Positions 1 to 4,742 of a stretch of DNA of 7,624 bases are shown here, in pieces. The DNA is from an uncultured Candidatus Udaeobacter sp. (lineage in GTDB: Bacteria > Verrucomicrobiota > Verrucomicrobiia > Chthoniobacterales > UBA10450), in contig CATPBS010000258.1 of assembly GCA_955652715.1 (NCBI GenBank), positions 1-7,624 of the forward strand, written 5' to 3'. Under the pieces are notes generated by a model. The model searched no databases, had not been told where the DNA came from, and saw only the letters and a list, made by a program, of their open reading frames with translations. Both the position numbers and the translations under genes were made by a program. Position 1 is the first letter of the stretch. The number at the start of each line of letters is the position of its first letter.

Positions 1-327
1 AATCACAAAGCCGTTTATGACGCGCAGGGCACGCTGCTGCCGTGGACAAGCTGGCAGGACGCACTCGATCGCGAGATGAAGTGGTATCTCAACTGCCCCA
101 TCAAGCACGGATACCCTCGCTTCGTTTACATGACTTTCATGGATGGGGATTACAATGCCATCCAGCGCCAGCCGGATTTTATCCCCGCCACGCAGCTCGG
201 CATGGGAATCATTTCGTATTTGAAATATTACGCATACGCAAAAAAGCAAAATCCCAAGGTGCTCGAGTTCGCCCGCTATATGGGCGATTACCTCGTGAAA
301 GAAGCCCGCGGTGGCGACATGAGATAA
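1..327 (+). CDS. Partial protein of unknown function, 3' end of gene; possibly a truncated (alpha/alpha)-barrel sugar-active protein
   Basis: The frame is open from base 1 and ends at TAA 325-327, giving 108 residues; the true start lies upstream of the window. The sequence is rich in aromatic residues (YPRFVYMTFMDGDY, ISYLKYYAYAKK) with alternating helical stretches (ALDREMKWYLNC, VLEFARYMGDYLVKEA). This resembles the helical hairpins of (alpha/alpha)6 toroid enzymes such as glycoside hydrolases and lyases. From memory, related verrucomicrobial proteins continue well past the GDYLVKEA segment with a Tyr-Pro-Arg-Phe-type repeat. Here the frame stops seven codons later and the continuation is not visible in any downstream frame, so the 3' end may be lost. 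The next gene's ATG directly follows the stop codon. That it is coding is fairly sure from composition; the family is a guess. Confidence 0.6.
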   Translation, partial: NHKAVYDAQGTLLPWTSWQDALDREMKWYLNCPIKHGYPRFVYMTFMDGDYNAIQRQPDFIPATQLGMGIISYLKYYAYAKKQNPKVLEFARYMGDYLVKEARGGDMR

Positions 328-611
328 ATGAATTGGCTGATCCTTTTAATTTCCGCCTTAGCAACCTACAGGTTCTCGCTGATGTTGAGCTCAGAGGAAG
401 GGCCGCTAGCCATTTGCGGCGCAAAGTTCCGCCGAAGACCAATCCCGGTCGCGGCATTCGCTGTTTTATGTGCTGGAGCGTTTGGATCGCGGCAGCGGTG
501 ACGCTCTATCTGCTTTGGTTAGGCATGATCACGAAAGAAATTTTACCCCTCTACTGGCTCGCCGTAAGCGGCGCCGCCGTGCTAATGCACGAAATATATA
601 GTCGCGCGTGA
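328..611 (+). pseudogene. DUF1360-family small membrane protein, frameshifted
   Basis: The N-terminal part starts at ATG 328 (MNWLILLISALATYRFSLML, then SSEEGPLAICGAKFRRR). It matches the usual DUF1360 opening: a membrane helix with an LATYR motif followed by a (D/E)GP segment. In that frame translation runs into a stop near 499. The expected second half lies in the frame one base back: NPGRGIRCFMCWSVW, then a hydrophobic segment and a second helix ending at TGA 609-611. The family's C-x-x-C-x-S-V-W motif is intact. Joining the frames somewhere between about 421 and 455 gives roughly 94 residues, plausible for this family of unknown function. The break fits one missing base: a real mutation, a sequencing error, or less likely a -1 ribosomal shift. 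No obvious slippery heptamer was seen. The start abuts the previous gene's stop (TAAATG), and no Shine-Dalgarno sequence is evident. Confidence 0.65.
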
Positions 612-644
612 ACGTTGCACGAAAGAGACCTTCTCCCATCCGTC

Positions 645-773
645 ATGAATAAATGCTTGCGGCGGGCCACTGGCGGTCAGTTCGGTGGGAACGGCCATAA
701 GCGGGCAAGAAGTCACAACTCGGTTGCGACCAAATCCGCTTGGAAGCCCAAGAAAGAGCTTAGAGGGGTCTAA
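645..773 (+). CDS. Doubtful small basic ORF (42 aa)
   Basis: An ATG at 645 opens a 42-codon frame ending at TAA 771-773. The product starts MNKCLRRATGGQFGG and ends KSAWKPKKELRGV. It is strongly basic (about a quarter Lys/Arg), Gly-rich at the front, with no hydrophobic segment. Such a composition can belong to a nucleic-acid-binding peptide but also arises by chance. There is no good ribosome-binding site (GAAAGAGACC lies too far upstream). I do not recognise a family. It is listed because it is the only short frame in the gap with a non-random look. Confidence 0.2.
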   Translation: MNKCLRRATGGQFGGNGHKRARSHNSVATKSAWKPKKELRGV

Positions 774-808
774 ATAAACAAGGCCGGCCAGGCAGGGAGT
801 AGCGTTAT

Positions 809-814
809 ATAATT
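809..814 (+). promoter_or_regulatory. Possible -10 element upstream of the secreted-protein gene
   Basis: A perfect TATAAT lies about 107 bases before the start codon at 921. No convincing -35 hexamer is seen about 17 bases upstream, where the sequence is GC-rich (GGCCAGG). The box sits in the loop of a GGCAGG/CCTGCC inverted pair. If real, it implies a leader of about 100 nt. Confidence 0.25.
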
Positions 815-920
815 ACCTGCCGCATCGATTATTTATCTGATTCCCCAAGCTTCTTCGAAAGCACGAGTGAGGTAACCTATAGCTGCGATCACTGCAGTAA
901 CTTAGTAAATAGAAAGTAAT

Positions 921-1286
921 ATGATTAAATTAATCCTTAGTGTCACGTTTGCCACAGCCCTGATCGGTTCAATGGCGTTGGGGCAAACATCTTCAACGAC
1001 GACCTCGGTTACATCGGGATCCAATGGAGCGACTGAAACGACCACCACCACTACCGAAAGTACGGGGACAGTGACGGAATTTACTCCGGGCCATGCCCTA
1101 ATTCTAAAAACGGAAGCAGCCCAACCTGTTCAATACAAGTTCAGTAAGAACGTCACCTACGTGACTTCAGATGGGAGAGTGATTGAAGCCTCGAAAATCA
1201 GAAAAGATTCGAAGGTTCATGTTCACTACATCAAACAAGGCGACGACATGTTAGTTGATAAAGTGATCGTTAACGATCGCGATTAA
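921..1286 (+). CDS. Small secreted Thr/Ser-rich protein of unknown function
   Basis: The product is 121 residues, ATG 921 to TAA 1284-1286. Residues 1-21 form a signal peptide: positive start MIK, hydrophobic core LILSVTFATALIGSM, and a plausible signal peptidase I site after A-L-G before QT. Residues 22-48 are a low-complexity Thr/Ser linker (TSSTTTSVTSG, ETTTTTTESTG). Residues 49-121 look like one small beta-rich domain beginning GTVTEFTPG, with the KFSKNVTYV segment in the middle and ending VDKVIVNDRD. From memory, similar short exported proteins with a GTVTEFTPG-like opening occur in soil Verrucomicrobiota as hypothetical proteins. The likely location is periplasmic or outside the cell. 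Only a weak purine stretch (AGAAAG) precedes the start. It appears monocistronic, followed by strong stem-loops. Coding status is sure; function is unknown. Confidence 0.85.
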   Translation: MIKLILSVTFATALIGSMALGQTSSTTTSVTSGSNGATETTTTTTESTGTVTEFTPGHALILKTEAAQPVQYKFSKNVTYVTSDGRVIEASKIRKDSKVHVHYIKQGDDMLVDKVIVNDRD

Positions 1287-1300
1287 ACGTGGCATGCTTG

Positions 1301-1330
1301 CTTGGTAATTCTTTACCAAGTTCACAATTT
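1301..1330 (+). terminator. Stem-loop after the secreted-protein gene
   Basis: A perfect 8-bp stem, CTTGGTAA (1301-1308) pairing with TTACCAAG (1313-1320), with a TTCT loop. It begins 15 bases after the stop codon of the secreted protein and is followed by a weakly T-rich stretch (TTCACAATTT). It is a plausible first element of a tandem terminator. Confidence 0.5.
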
Positions 1331-1331
1331 C

Positions 1332-1380
1332 AACGCCTGGCGATCGAGCACTGCTCGATCGCCAAGGCGTTTGCTTTGTA
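1332..1380 (+). terminator. Long near-perfect hairpin, probable factor-independent terminator
   Basis: AACGCCTGGCGATCGAGCA (1332-1350) pairs with the segment 1352-1371, which reads TGCTCGATCGCCA, one bulged A, then GGCGTT. About 18 base pairs close on a very small loop. The tail TGCTTTGT is moderately T-rich. It lies about 45 bases after the stop codon at 1286, directly behind the smaller hairpin. Being nearly symmetric, it could act in both directions, also ending the minus-strand genes to its right. Confidence 0.6.
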
Positions 1381-1391
1381 CCTCATCGCTT

Positions 1392-1469
1392 TTCGCCGGG
1401 AAGCCTCGGCGAACAAGATACCGAGACGGTTGAACGCGTGCTCTGGACGGCTTTCCTGCGCGGAAAGTC
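1392..1469. other. Two further stem-loops in non-coding DNA
   Basis: TTCGCCG (1392-1398) pairs with CGGCGAA (1407-1413) around an 8-base loop. CTTTCC (1451-1456) pairs with GGAAAG (1462-1467) around TGCGC, extendable by a G-U and a G-C pair to 1449/1469. With the two hairpins to the left this makes four stem-loops within 170 bases. They could be a structured RNA, a degenerate repeat element or redundant terminators. Confidence 0.4.
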
Positions 1470-1526
1470 TTGAGCGTATTTAATGGGGCAGCGACTGCTG
1501 GACGCAGGCCTGTCACACAAGATCGG

Positions 1527-1742
1527 TCATCGCTTAATTGCGGCTGTACGTTCTTCGATTAAATCACGCTCAACCTCCCAAAGCCTGAGCGATGAAAGAA
1601 GGAGCCTGTCGATTTCTTCAGCAAACTGATCGTGATCCACGGTTTCCGGGCACAATACATCCGAACGTTTACTCGTTTTTCGCGGTTTGCGTCTGGACTT
1701 TAACATTCTCGAACGCGTGCGCCTCGGGCGTGCTGCTCCCAT
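1527..1742 (-). CDS. Possible small hypothetical protein (71 aa)
   Basis: A minus-strand frame with ATG at 1742-1740 and a stop at 1527-1529. The first 26 residues are Arg/Lys-rich (RPRRTRSRMLKSRRKPRKTS). The rest looks like amphipathic helix (DHDQFAEEIDRLLLSSLRLW, VERDLIEERTAAIKR). A purine-rich GAGGGA lies about 8-10 bases before the ATG, one of the better ribosome-binding candidates in the window. The next minus-strand gene upstream ends 71 bases away, so the two could be co-transcribed. The helical C-terminal half argues for coding; the small size and the lack of a known family argue against. An overlapping + strand frame (1592-1792) looks less protein-like. Confidence 0.35.
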   Translation of the reverse strand: MGAARPRRTRSRMLKSRRKPRKTSKRSDVLCPETVDHDQFAEEIDRLLLSSLRLWEVERDLIEERTAAIKR

Positions 1743-1813
1743 CGGTGAATTTCCCTCGTGAATCCTTTCCTGTTGTTCGCATCACAACTTAGGAGCGGTC
1801 GTTACAAAATCGT

Positions 1814-2134
1814 TCAGGCAGCCGGTACGGATGCGCTGCGAAATGACCGACGAGATCCGATTGCCTGGCTCGATGGACGCACTCCGGCCAAATATTGTAC
1901 ATCGAACGCGCGCAGGGCTGCCGCGACAGTAGGTCCGATCCCAACAATGCCTTCTTCCATGGTTGGCCCCAGCAATGCGATCCAAAGCTCGCTGCGAAAA
2001 GACAGTCGAGGACGGCGAACGGCCGACGGGCTGCTGGGGTGAGCTGTGCAATAAAGCTTCATTTGTTCCATCGCTGTCGCTGCATAATCCATAACGCGGC
2101 ACCCACGCGAGACTTGAGCATTATCTTTCTTCAT
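1814..2134 (-). CDS. Small hypothetical protein (up to 106 aa)
   Basis: A minus-strand frame ending at TGA 1816-1814. The central part (SELWIALLGPTMEEGIVGIG, then PTVAAALRAFDVQYLAGVRP) reads like a folded helical domain. From memory it resembles short verrucomicrobial hypothetical proteins containing LLGPTxEE...GxTVxxALRAFDxQYL. The start is uncertain: ATG 2134 (after AGACGGAA, a weak ribosome-binding site), 2092, 2071 (MEQMKLYC) or 2062. The conserved-looking part begins around residue 45 of the longest form, so a start at 2071 or 2062 is also reasonable. There is no signal peptide or membrane helix. It may form a pair with the smaller minus-strand frame at 1527-1742. Function is unknown. 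Confidence 0.5.
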   Translation of the reverse strand: MKKDNAQVSRGCRVMDYAATAMEQMKLYCTAHPSSPSAVRRPRLSFRSELWIALLGPTMEEGIVGIGPTVAAALRAFDVQYLAGVRPSSQAIGSRRSFRSASVPAA

Positions 2135-2310
2135 TTCCGTCTAGAAACGCATGCCTCGGCGGAATTGGATGTGGTTCTTACTATAGTCGGATCGACGGCA
2201 CGGTAGGCACGTGGCGCAGCGCGCTGACTACCGATAGGATTTTCACCGATAGGAGAATCCGCCACGCGCCCGATTGTGCGATGACTCACACGAAACGTAT
2301 ACGTTGAACC
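2135..2310. promoter_or_regulatory. Regulatory region before the first four-Cys gene: direct repeat and palindrome
   Basis: ACCGATAGGA occurs twice in direct orientation (2230-2239 and 2245-2254, 15-base period). A perfect 12-bp palindrome AACGTATACGTT (2294-2305) ends five bases before the GTG start. The whole lies upstream of the gene at 2311 and may also serve the divergent minus-strand gene starting at or below 2134. Repeats and palindromes of this size fit transcription-factor operators; the factor is unknown. Confidence 0.4.
2235..2280 (+). repeat. Copy 1 of a duplicated 46-bp upstream element
   Basis: TAGGATTTTCACCGAT (2235-2250), an 18-base spacer, then CCCGATTGTGCG (2269-2280). The second copy at 2898-2943 has the same spacer length and the same distal box, 12 of 12. 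By eye 35 of 46 positions agree, with the spacer only about half conserved. The element ends 30 bases before the GTG start of the first four-Cys gene. It is a candidate promoter or operator shared by the two paralogues. Confidence 0.6.
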
Positions 2311-2718
2311 GTGGCGTTATCTGCTCCAATTACGTTGTCCGACGCAGATAAACTAGATGCGCTGCGCCGGATCGACCAATTTCGCCAGTGGCCTTCGCTG
2401 GACGACAAACGTTACTGTCTCGTTTGCAGTAAAATTATTACTGGCCGGCAAATCCAGATAGCGGGCGGAACACGCGGCAACGGACCGCTGCGGCTCAGTT
2501 GTCCGACGGATCGCTGCAACTCAATTCCAATGGATTGGGTGCTGCCGACGGATGAAATCCTCGCCAAGGTGGAGATGATGGCTGCCGAAGAACCCAAAGC
2601 TTCGGTGTTGAGTTCGGCGAGTAGCGGCAATGGAGGGCCCGTGCACCCCCATGCAGGGCACAACGGGATTGCATCGCGATTGAGAAAGCTCGCATTCCAT
2701 TTCAAGCGGGGTTCTTAA
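2311..2718 (+). CDS. Four-cysteine (CxxC...CPTDRC) small protein, paralogue 1
   Basis: The product is 135 residues, GTG 2311 to TAA 2716-2718. The only in-frame ATG upstream (2281) is cut off by TGA 2305-2307, so GTG is the first usable start; TTG at 2335 is an alternative. The core RIDQFRQWPSLDDKRYCLVC, a TGRQ segment, then LSCPTDRCNS carries C36, C39, C64 and C69, a zinc-ribbon-like arrangement. The last 45 residues are low in complexity (Ser, Gly, Ala) and end basic (SRLRKLAFHFKRGS). It is clearly homologous to the protein at 2977-3309; shared landmarks are FRxWxSLDDxRxCxxC, TGRQ, CPTxxCNSxP and a following W. Zinc binding and a regulatory role are inferred from the Cys pattern and the sigma-factor context. 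No named family is recognised. Confidence 0.75.
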   Translation: MALSAPITLSDADKLDALRRIDQFRQWPSLDDKRYCLVCSKIITGRQIQIAGGTRGNGPLRLSCPTDRCNSIPMDWVLPTDEILAKVEMMAAEEPKASVLSSASSGNGGPVHPHAGHNGIASRLRKLAFHFKRGS

Positions 2719-2976
2719 AACCTGACCTCTCCAACTCATGCGGGCCTGCGGATTCGCCTTCCGCGGGACAGTGTTCGTTAATTCGTCACTCTTCCCATCT
2801 CATTTGCGATGAGAAAGGCAAAGGTGCGCGTGCAGCAGAATTCATCTCTCGCACAATGCGGACTGACAATTCACACACCCGGACAGATCTGATTTCGTAG
2901 GATTTTACCCGATCACACAATCATCCACCGCCCCGATTGTGCGCTTCGATGCAATGAGCAGACTGCTTTTTGCACT
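2719..2976. other. Intergenic region between the two four-Cys genes
   Basis: No gene was seen. A hairpin CCTGCGGA (2745-2752) / TCCGCGGG (2760-2767) with a 7-base loop, one G-U pair, may terminate the first gene, though only a weak T run follows. A second hairpin TCTCAT (2798-2803) / ATGAGA (2809-2814) lies just after. The right third holds copy 2 of the duplicated upstream element. Confidence 0.4.
2898..2943 (+). repeat. Copy 2 of the duplicated 46-bp upstream element
   Basis: TAGGATTTTACCCGAT (2898-2913), an 18-base spacer, then CCCGATTGTGCG (2932-2943). It ends 33 bases before the ATG of the second four-Cys gene, almost the same distance as copy 1 (30 bases). Retention of two boxes with a diverged spacer suggests selection on the boxes. 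Confidence 0.6.
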
Positions 2977-3309
2977 ATGATTGCCCATATCAAACTCGAC
3001 GATCGGCTCTCGGTCCTGCGTGCTGAAGATCGATTTAGAAACTGGAGGTCGCTCGACGACGAGCGTCTTTGCATTCTCTGCAAAAGAAGATTTACCGGCC
3101 GCCAGGCGGAAATCCGCCGCTTGCGCAATCGCAAATATGAATTGCGCTGTCCGACCGAAGGCTGCAATTCGGGGCCGCATCTGTGGATCTACCCAACAAC
3201 GCCGCTGGTCTCTCACGTAGTTGAATCGGACTGGTGGCATGCCGCCGGTAAAAAGCACGAACGCACTCCGCCTGTGTCAGTGCTGCGGGAACACGGCCAG
3301 CGCATATGA
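2977..3309 (+). CDS. Four-cysteine (CxxC...CPTEGC) small protein, paralogue 2, coupled to the sigma factor
   Basis: The product is 110 residues, ATG 2977 to TGA 3307-3309. The core EDRFRNWRSLDDERLCILC, then TGRQAEIRR and LRCPTEGCNSGP, places cysteines at 32, 35, 58 and 63, the same pattern as paralogue 1 with a two-residue shorter middle. A tryptophan-rich patch (HLWIYP, ESDWWHAAGKK) follows. The short tail lacks the Ser/Gly-rich extension of paralogue 1. No signal peptide or membrane helix is present, so the protein is cytoplasmic. Its stop overlaps the sigma-factor start as ATGA (3306-3309), predicting co-transcription and coupled translation. It is not a classic zinc anti-sigma factor, as the HxxxCxxC motif is absent. 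Still, position and Cys content make a regulator or redox sensor for the sigma factor possible. That role is inference. Confidence 0.8.
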   Translation: MIAHIKLDDRLSVLRAEDRFRNWRSLDDERLCILCKRRFTGRQAEIRRLRNRKYELRCPTEGCNSGPHLWIYPTTPLVSHVVESDWWHAAGKKHERTPPVSVLREHGQRI

Positions 3310-3905
3310 TCGACTCTACTCTTGATCAGCCGGGCGTCGCAGCGGTGCCGGACGAGGAGTTGATGAAACATATTTCGCACCGGCGGCATGACGCCCTCAC
3401 AGAGTTGTATGGCCGGTACAATAAAAGACTGCGAGCGACGATCGATGGCGTCGTTCATGGAGAGGCCGAAGCCGATGATGTTTTGCAGGAAAGTTTTCTT
3501 CAGGTTTGGGAAGAAGCAGGTCGTTATTCGCCGAAGGCGGGCAAGCCGCTTGGCTGGATGGTTACTATTGCGCGCCGTCGCGCTATCGACCGATTACGCC
3601 GGCGTCAGGCCTATTCTCGTGCGAGAGAACGCTACGAGGAACGAGTGATGCAAGATTCACAAACTCCGCGTCGCGACACCGCTGAAGGATTCATTTTGAA
3701 TGACCTCCGCCACTTCTTGAAGAAAAACATCCGTGCATTGCCCCAACTTCAACGCGAGGCGGTCGAGTTGGCTTTCTTCAAGGGACTGAGTCACAGGGAA
3801 ATTGCCGCCGCGACGCACGCTCCTCTTGGCACAGTGAAGACGCGGCTGGAGTTAGGTTTGCAAAAACTAACTCATGCGCTACAGCCGTTACGGCACAAAG
3901 TGTGA
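3306..3905 (+). CDS. ECF-type RNA polymerase sigma factor (sigma-70 family)
   Basis: The product is 199 residues, ATG 3306 to TGA 3903-3905, normal for the family. Region 2 spans about 27-100: ALTELYGRYNKRL, then DDVLQESFLQVWEEA (57-71) for core RNA polymerase binding and GWMVTIARRRAIDRLRRR (83-100) for -10 recognition. A charged linker (about 101-137) follows. Region 4 spans about 138-192: the helix-turn-helix LSHREIAAATHAPLGTVKTR (161-180) reads the -35 element. The GRYSPKAGKPLGWMVTIARRRAIDR segment resembles SigK-like ECF factors, which normally have a membrane anti-sigma gene (RskA type) next door. None is present here; instead a four-Cys protein overlaps the start by ATGA. The duplicated element upstream of both four-Cys genes could be an autoregulated promoter. 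Family assignment is sure; group and signal are not. Confidence 0.93.
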   Translation: MIDSTLDQPGVAAVPDEELMKHISHRRHDALTELYGRYNKRLRATIDGVVHGEAEADDVLQESFLQVWEEAGRYSPKAGKPLGWMVTIARRRAIDRLRRRQAYSRARERYEERVMQDSQTPRRDTAEGFILNDLRHFLKKNIRALPQLQREAVELAFFKGLSHREIAAATHAPLGTVKTRLELGLQKLTHALQPLRHKV

Positions 3906-4001
3906 GTTCGTCCAATACGTGCGACGAACGCGCTCGCGATCCTAGCGACAAGAGTTACCGGCAACTCTCGTGCAGAGTTGGCAGATGGCGTGAGTTCGCG
4001 T
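3906..4001. other. Gap between convergent sigma-factor and lipoprotein genes
   Basis: No gene. CAACTCT (3962-3968) and AGAGTTG (3974-3980) form a perfect 7-bp hairpin with a 5-base loop. A further AGAGTT at 3951-3956 can pair with the same AACTCT, giving two mutually exclusive hairpins. No T run follows on either strand, so a terminator role for the convergent genes is only possible. Confidence 0.3.
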
Positions 4002-4190
4002 CTACGGCGAAGGTGACGTATTGATGTTTATGTCAGTTTTCTCCTTCGTGGTCGTAGCGGCTGGAGATTCTTTTATCACCGTGGTGTTACTTTCTTTCTT
4101 CTCTGCAGGTGGATTAGTCACGGTGGTTTCCTTTTGCTCGCAAGCTACTAACAATGCAAGGCCGGCGAGCAGACAAATGTATTTCTTCAT
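4002..4190 (-). CDS. Very small lipoprotein (62 aa)
   Basis: A minus-strand frame from ATG 4190 to TAG 4004-4002. MKKYICLLAGLALLVAC is a lipoprotein signal peptide with lipobox L-V-A-C; C17 would be lipidated after signal peptidase II cleavage. The mature part is only about 45 residues, hydrophilic and low in complexity (EQKETTVTNPPAEKKESNTT, later KEKTDININTSPSP), with no fold visible. It is probably a disordered tether in the cell envelope. Glu follows the Cys, and no inner-membrane retention Asp is seen at +2, so outer-membrane sorting is possible. No Shine-Dalgarno sequence precedes the ATG. It is divergent from the CsbD-family gene, sharing a 251-bp upstream region. Confidence 0.75.
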   Translation of the reverse strand: MKKYICLLAGLALLVACEQKETTVTNPPAEKKESNTTVIKESPAATTTKEKTDININTSPSP

Positions 4191-4441
4191 ACAAATTGAA
4201 TCGTATTTCAGCGCGAAGCTTGGCCGCCTGTCTCAGCCTCTTTCCTTCAGTTCGCCAGTGAGGTGGCGCGTGTCCTGCGTCCCGTTCCTGCTGGAAAGCC
4301 CGCGCAATTGCCCTTCTGGCGGCCGACGTCTCCTCCATTTGTTGTGCCAAAGGGTTTCGCGTGCGAATTGCTATGCGCGTGCATGGTCTTTCATCGCACG
4401 AGGCATCTGATCTTAGTTGCGCGTGCGAAACTTTTATCACC
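4191..4441. promoter_or_regulatory. Divergent upstream region with repeated CGCGTGCGAA motifs
   Basis: Between the lipoprotein (-) and the CsbD-family gene (+). CGCGTGCGAA occurs at 4358-4367 and 4420-4429, a partial copy CGCGTGCATG at 4376-4385, and the inverse TCGCACG at 4394-4400. The last direct copy ends 12 bases before the CsbD start. Clustered short repeats in a divergent promoter region suggest binding sites for a regulator, but part of this could be GC-rich chance. No gene was found in the region. Confidence 0.35.
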
Positions 4442-4627
4442 ATGAACAAACTACAATTCAAAGGCAGTTGGAATGAAGTGAAAGGCAAACTGAAACAAAA
4501 GTACGGTCAACTAACCGATAACGATCTTACATTTGCCGAAGGAAAGGATGAGGAACTTCTTGGCCGGCTGCAAAAGACACTCGGCAAATCGAAGGAAGAC
4601 CTGCGAAGGGAAATCGAAAACCTGTAA
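4442..4627 (+). CDS. CsbD-family stress-response protein
   Basis: The product is 61 residues, ATG 4442 to TAA 4625-4627, the usual length for this family. The sequence MNKLQFKGSWNEVKGKLKQ, then KYGQLTDNDLTFAEGK and LLGRLQKTLGKSKEDLRREI shows the CsbD landmarks: the GxWnevKGKxKqkyGxLTdddl core and an EGKxeEllGrlQk helix. Family members are small, abundant, cytoplasmic, mostly helical proteins induced by general stress; biochemical function is not established. The frame extends upstream to 4361 without a stop, but the family alignment begins at this MNKLQ. No Shine-Dalgarno sequence is seen (CTTTTATCACC before ATG). Repeated CGCGTGCGAA motifs upstream hint at regulated expression. Confidence 0.9.
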   Translation: MNKLQFKGSWNEVKGKLKQKYGQLTDNDLTFAEGKDEELLGRLQKTLGKSKEDLRREIENL

Positions 4628-4730
4628 AGCTCTCTGCAATTTACCTTTTAGCAACGTGCGGCGGCGGTCAGCAGCTTTAGATCATGACGGCTGAAACTTC
4701 ATGGCGAGATTACAAGTTCCGAAGTTGTGA

Positions 4731-4736
4731 TATACT
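4731..4736 (+). promoter_or_regulatory. Likely -10 element (TATACT) of the glutaredoxin gene
   Basis: TATACT ends six bases before the ATG at 4743, the distance normally seen between a -10 box and the transcription start. A TTACAA about 15 bases upstream (near 4710-4715) is a poor -35 candidate. Together this predicts transcription starting at or next to the ATG, that is, a leaderless mRNA. Confidence 0.4.
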
Positions 4737-4742
4737 CTGAGG

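Larger units (their letters stand above)
612..920. other. Intergenic region, mostly without recognisable genes
   Basis: About 300 bases between the frameshifted DUF1360 gene and the secreted-protein gene. It contains one doubtful 42-codon ORF (645-773, listed separately), the 8-bp palindrome GGCCGGCC (783-790), and a GGCAGG/CCTGCC inverted pair around 792-823 that flanks a perfect TATAAT. No tRNA or mobile-element ends were recognised. Confidence 0.5.

Noticed and set aside
42..611. One continuous 189-codon plus-strand protein
   Set aside because: Its first two thirds overlap, in another frame, the toroid-like protein and the DUF1360 N-terminus; only its C-terminal part (about 441-611) is real coding sequence.
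783..790. GGCCGGCC palindrome as a possible operator or attachment site
   Set aside because: A single short GC palindrome without a second copy or neighbouring recombinase gene is not evidence.
1289..1483. Plus-strand frame of 64 codons after the secreted-protein gene
   Set aside because: It runs straight through the strong hairpins and has no protein-like pattern; best explained as chance.
1592..1792. Plus-strand frame of 66 codons
   Set aside because: It lies opposite a more convincing minus-strand frame and lacks a ribosome-binding site or recognisable motif.
1895..2206. Plus-strand frame of 103 codons
   Set aside because: Antisense to the more protein-like minus-strand frame at 1814-2134; its translation has many scattered Cys and Arg typical of a shadow frame.
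2905..3258. Minus-strand frame of 117 codons
   Set aside because: Antisense to the four-Cys paralogue 2, whose homology to paralogue 1 shows the plus strand is coding.
3300..3310. Paralogue 2 as a classical zinc anti-sigma factor
   Set aside because: No HxxxCxxC motif is present and the gene lies upstream of, not behind, the sigma gene; only a looser regulatory link is proposed.
4021..4410. Plus-strand frame of 129 codons with a hydrophobic start
   Set aside because: The hydrophobic beginning is the complement of the lipoprotein gene, which has a proper lipobox on the minus strand.
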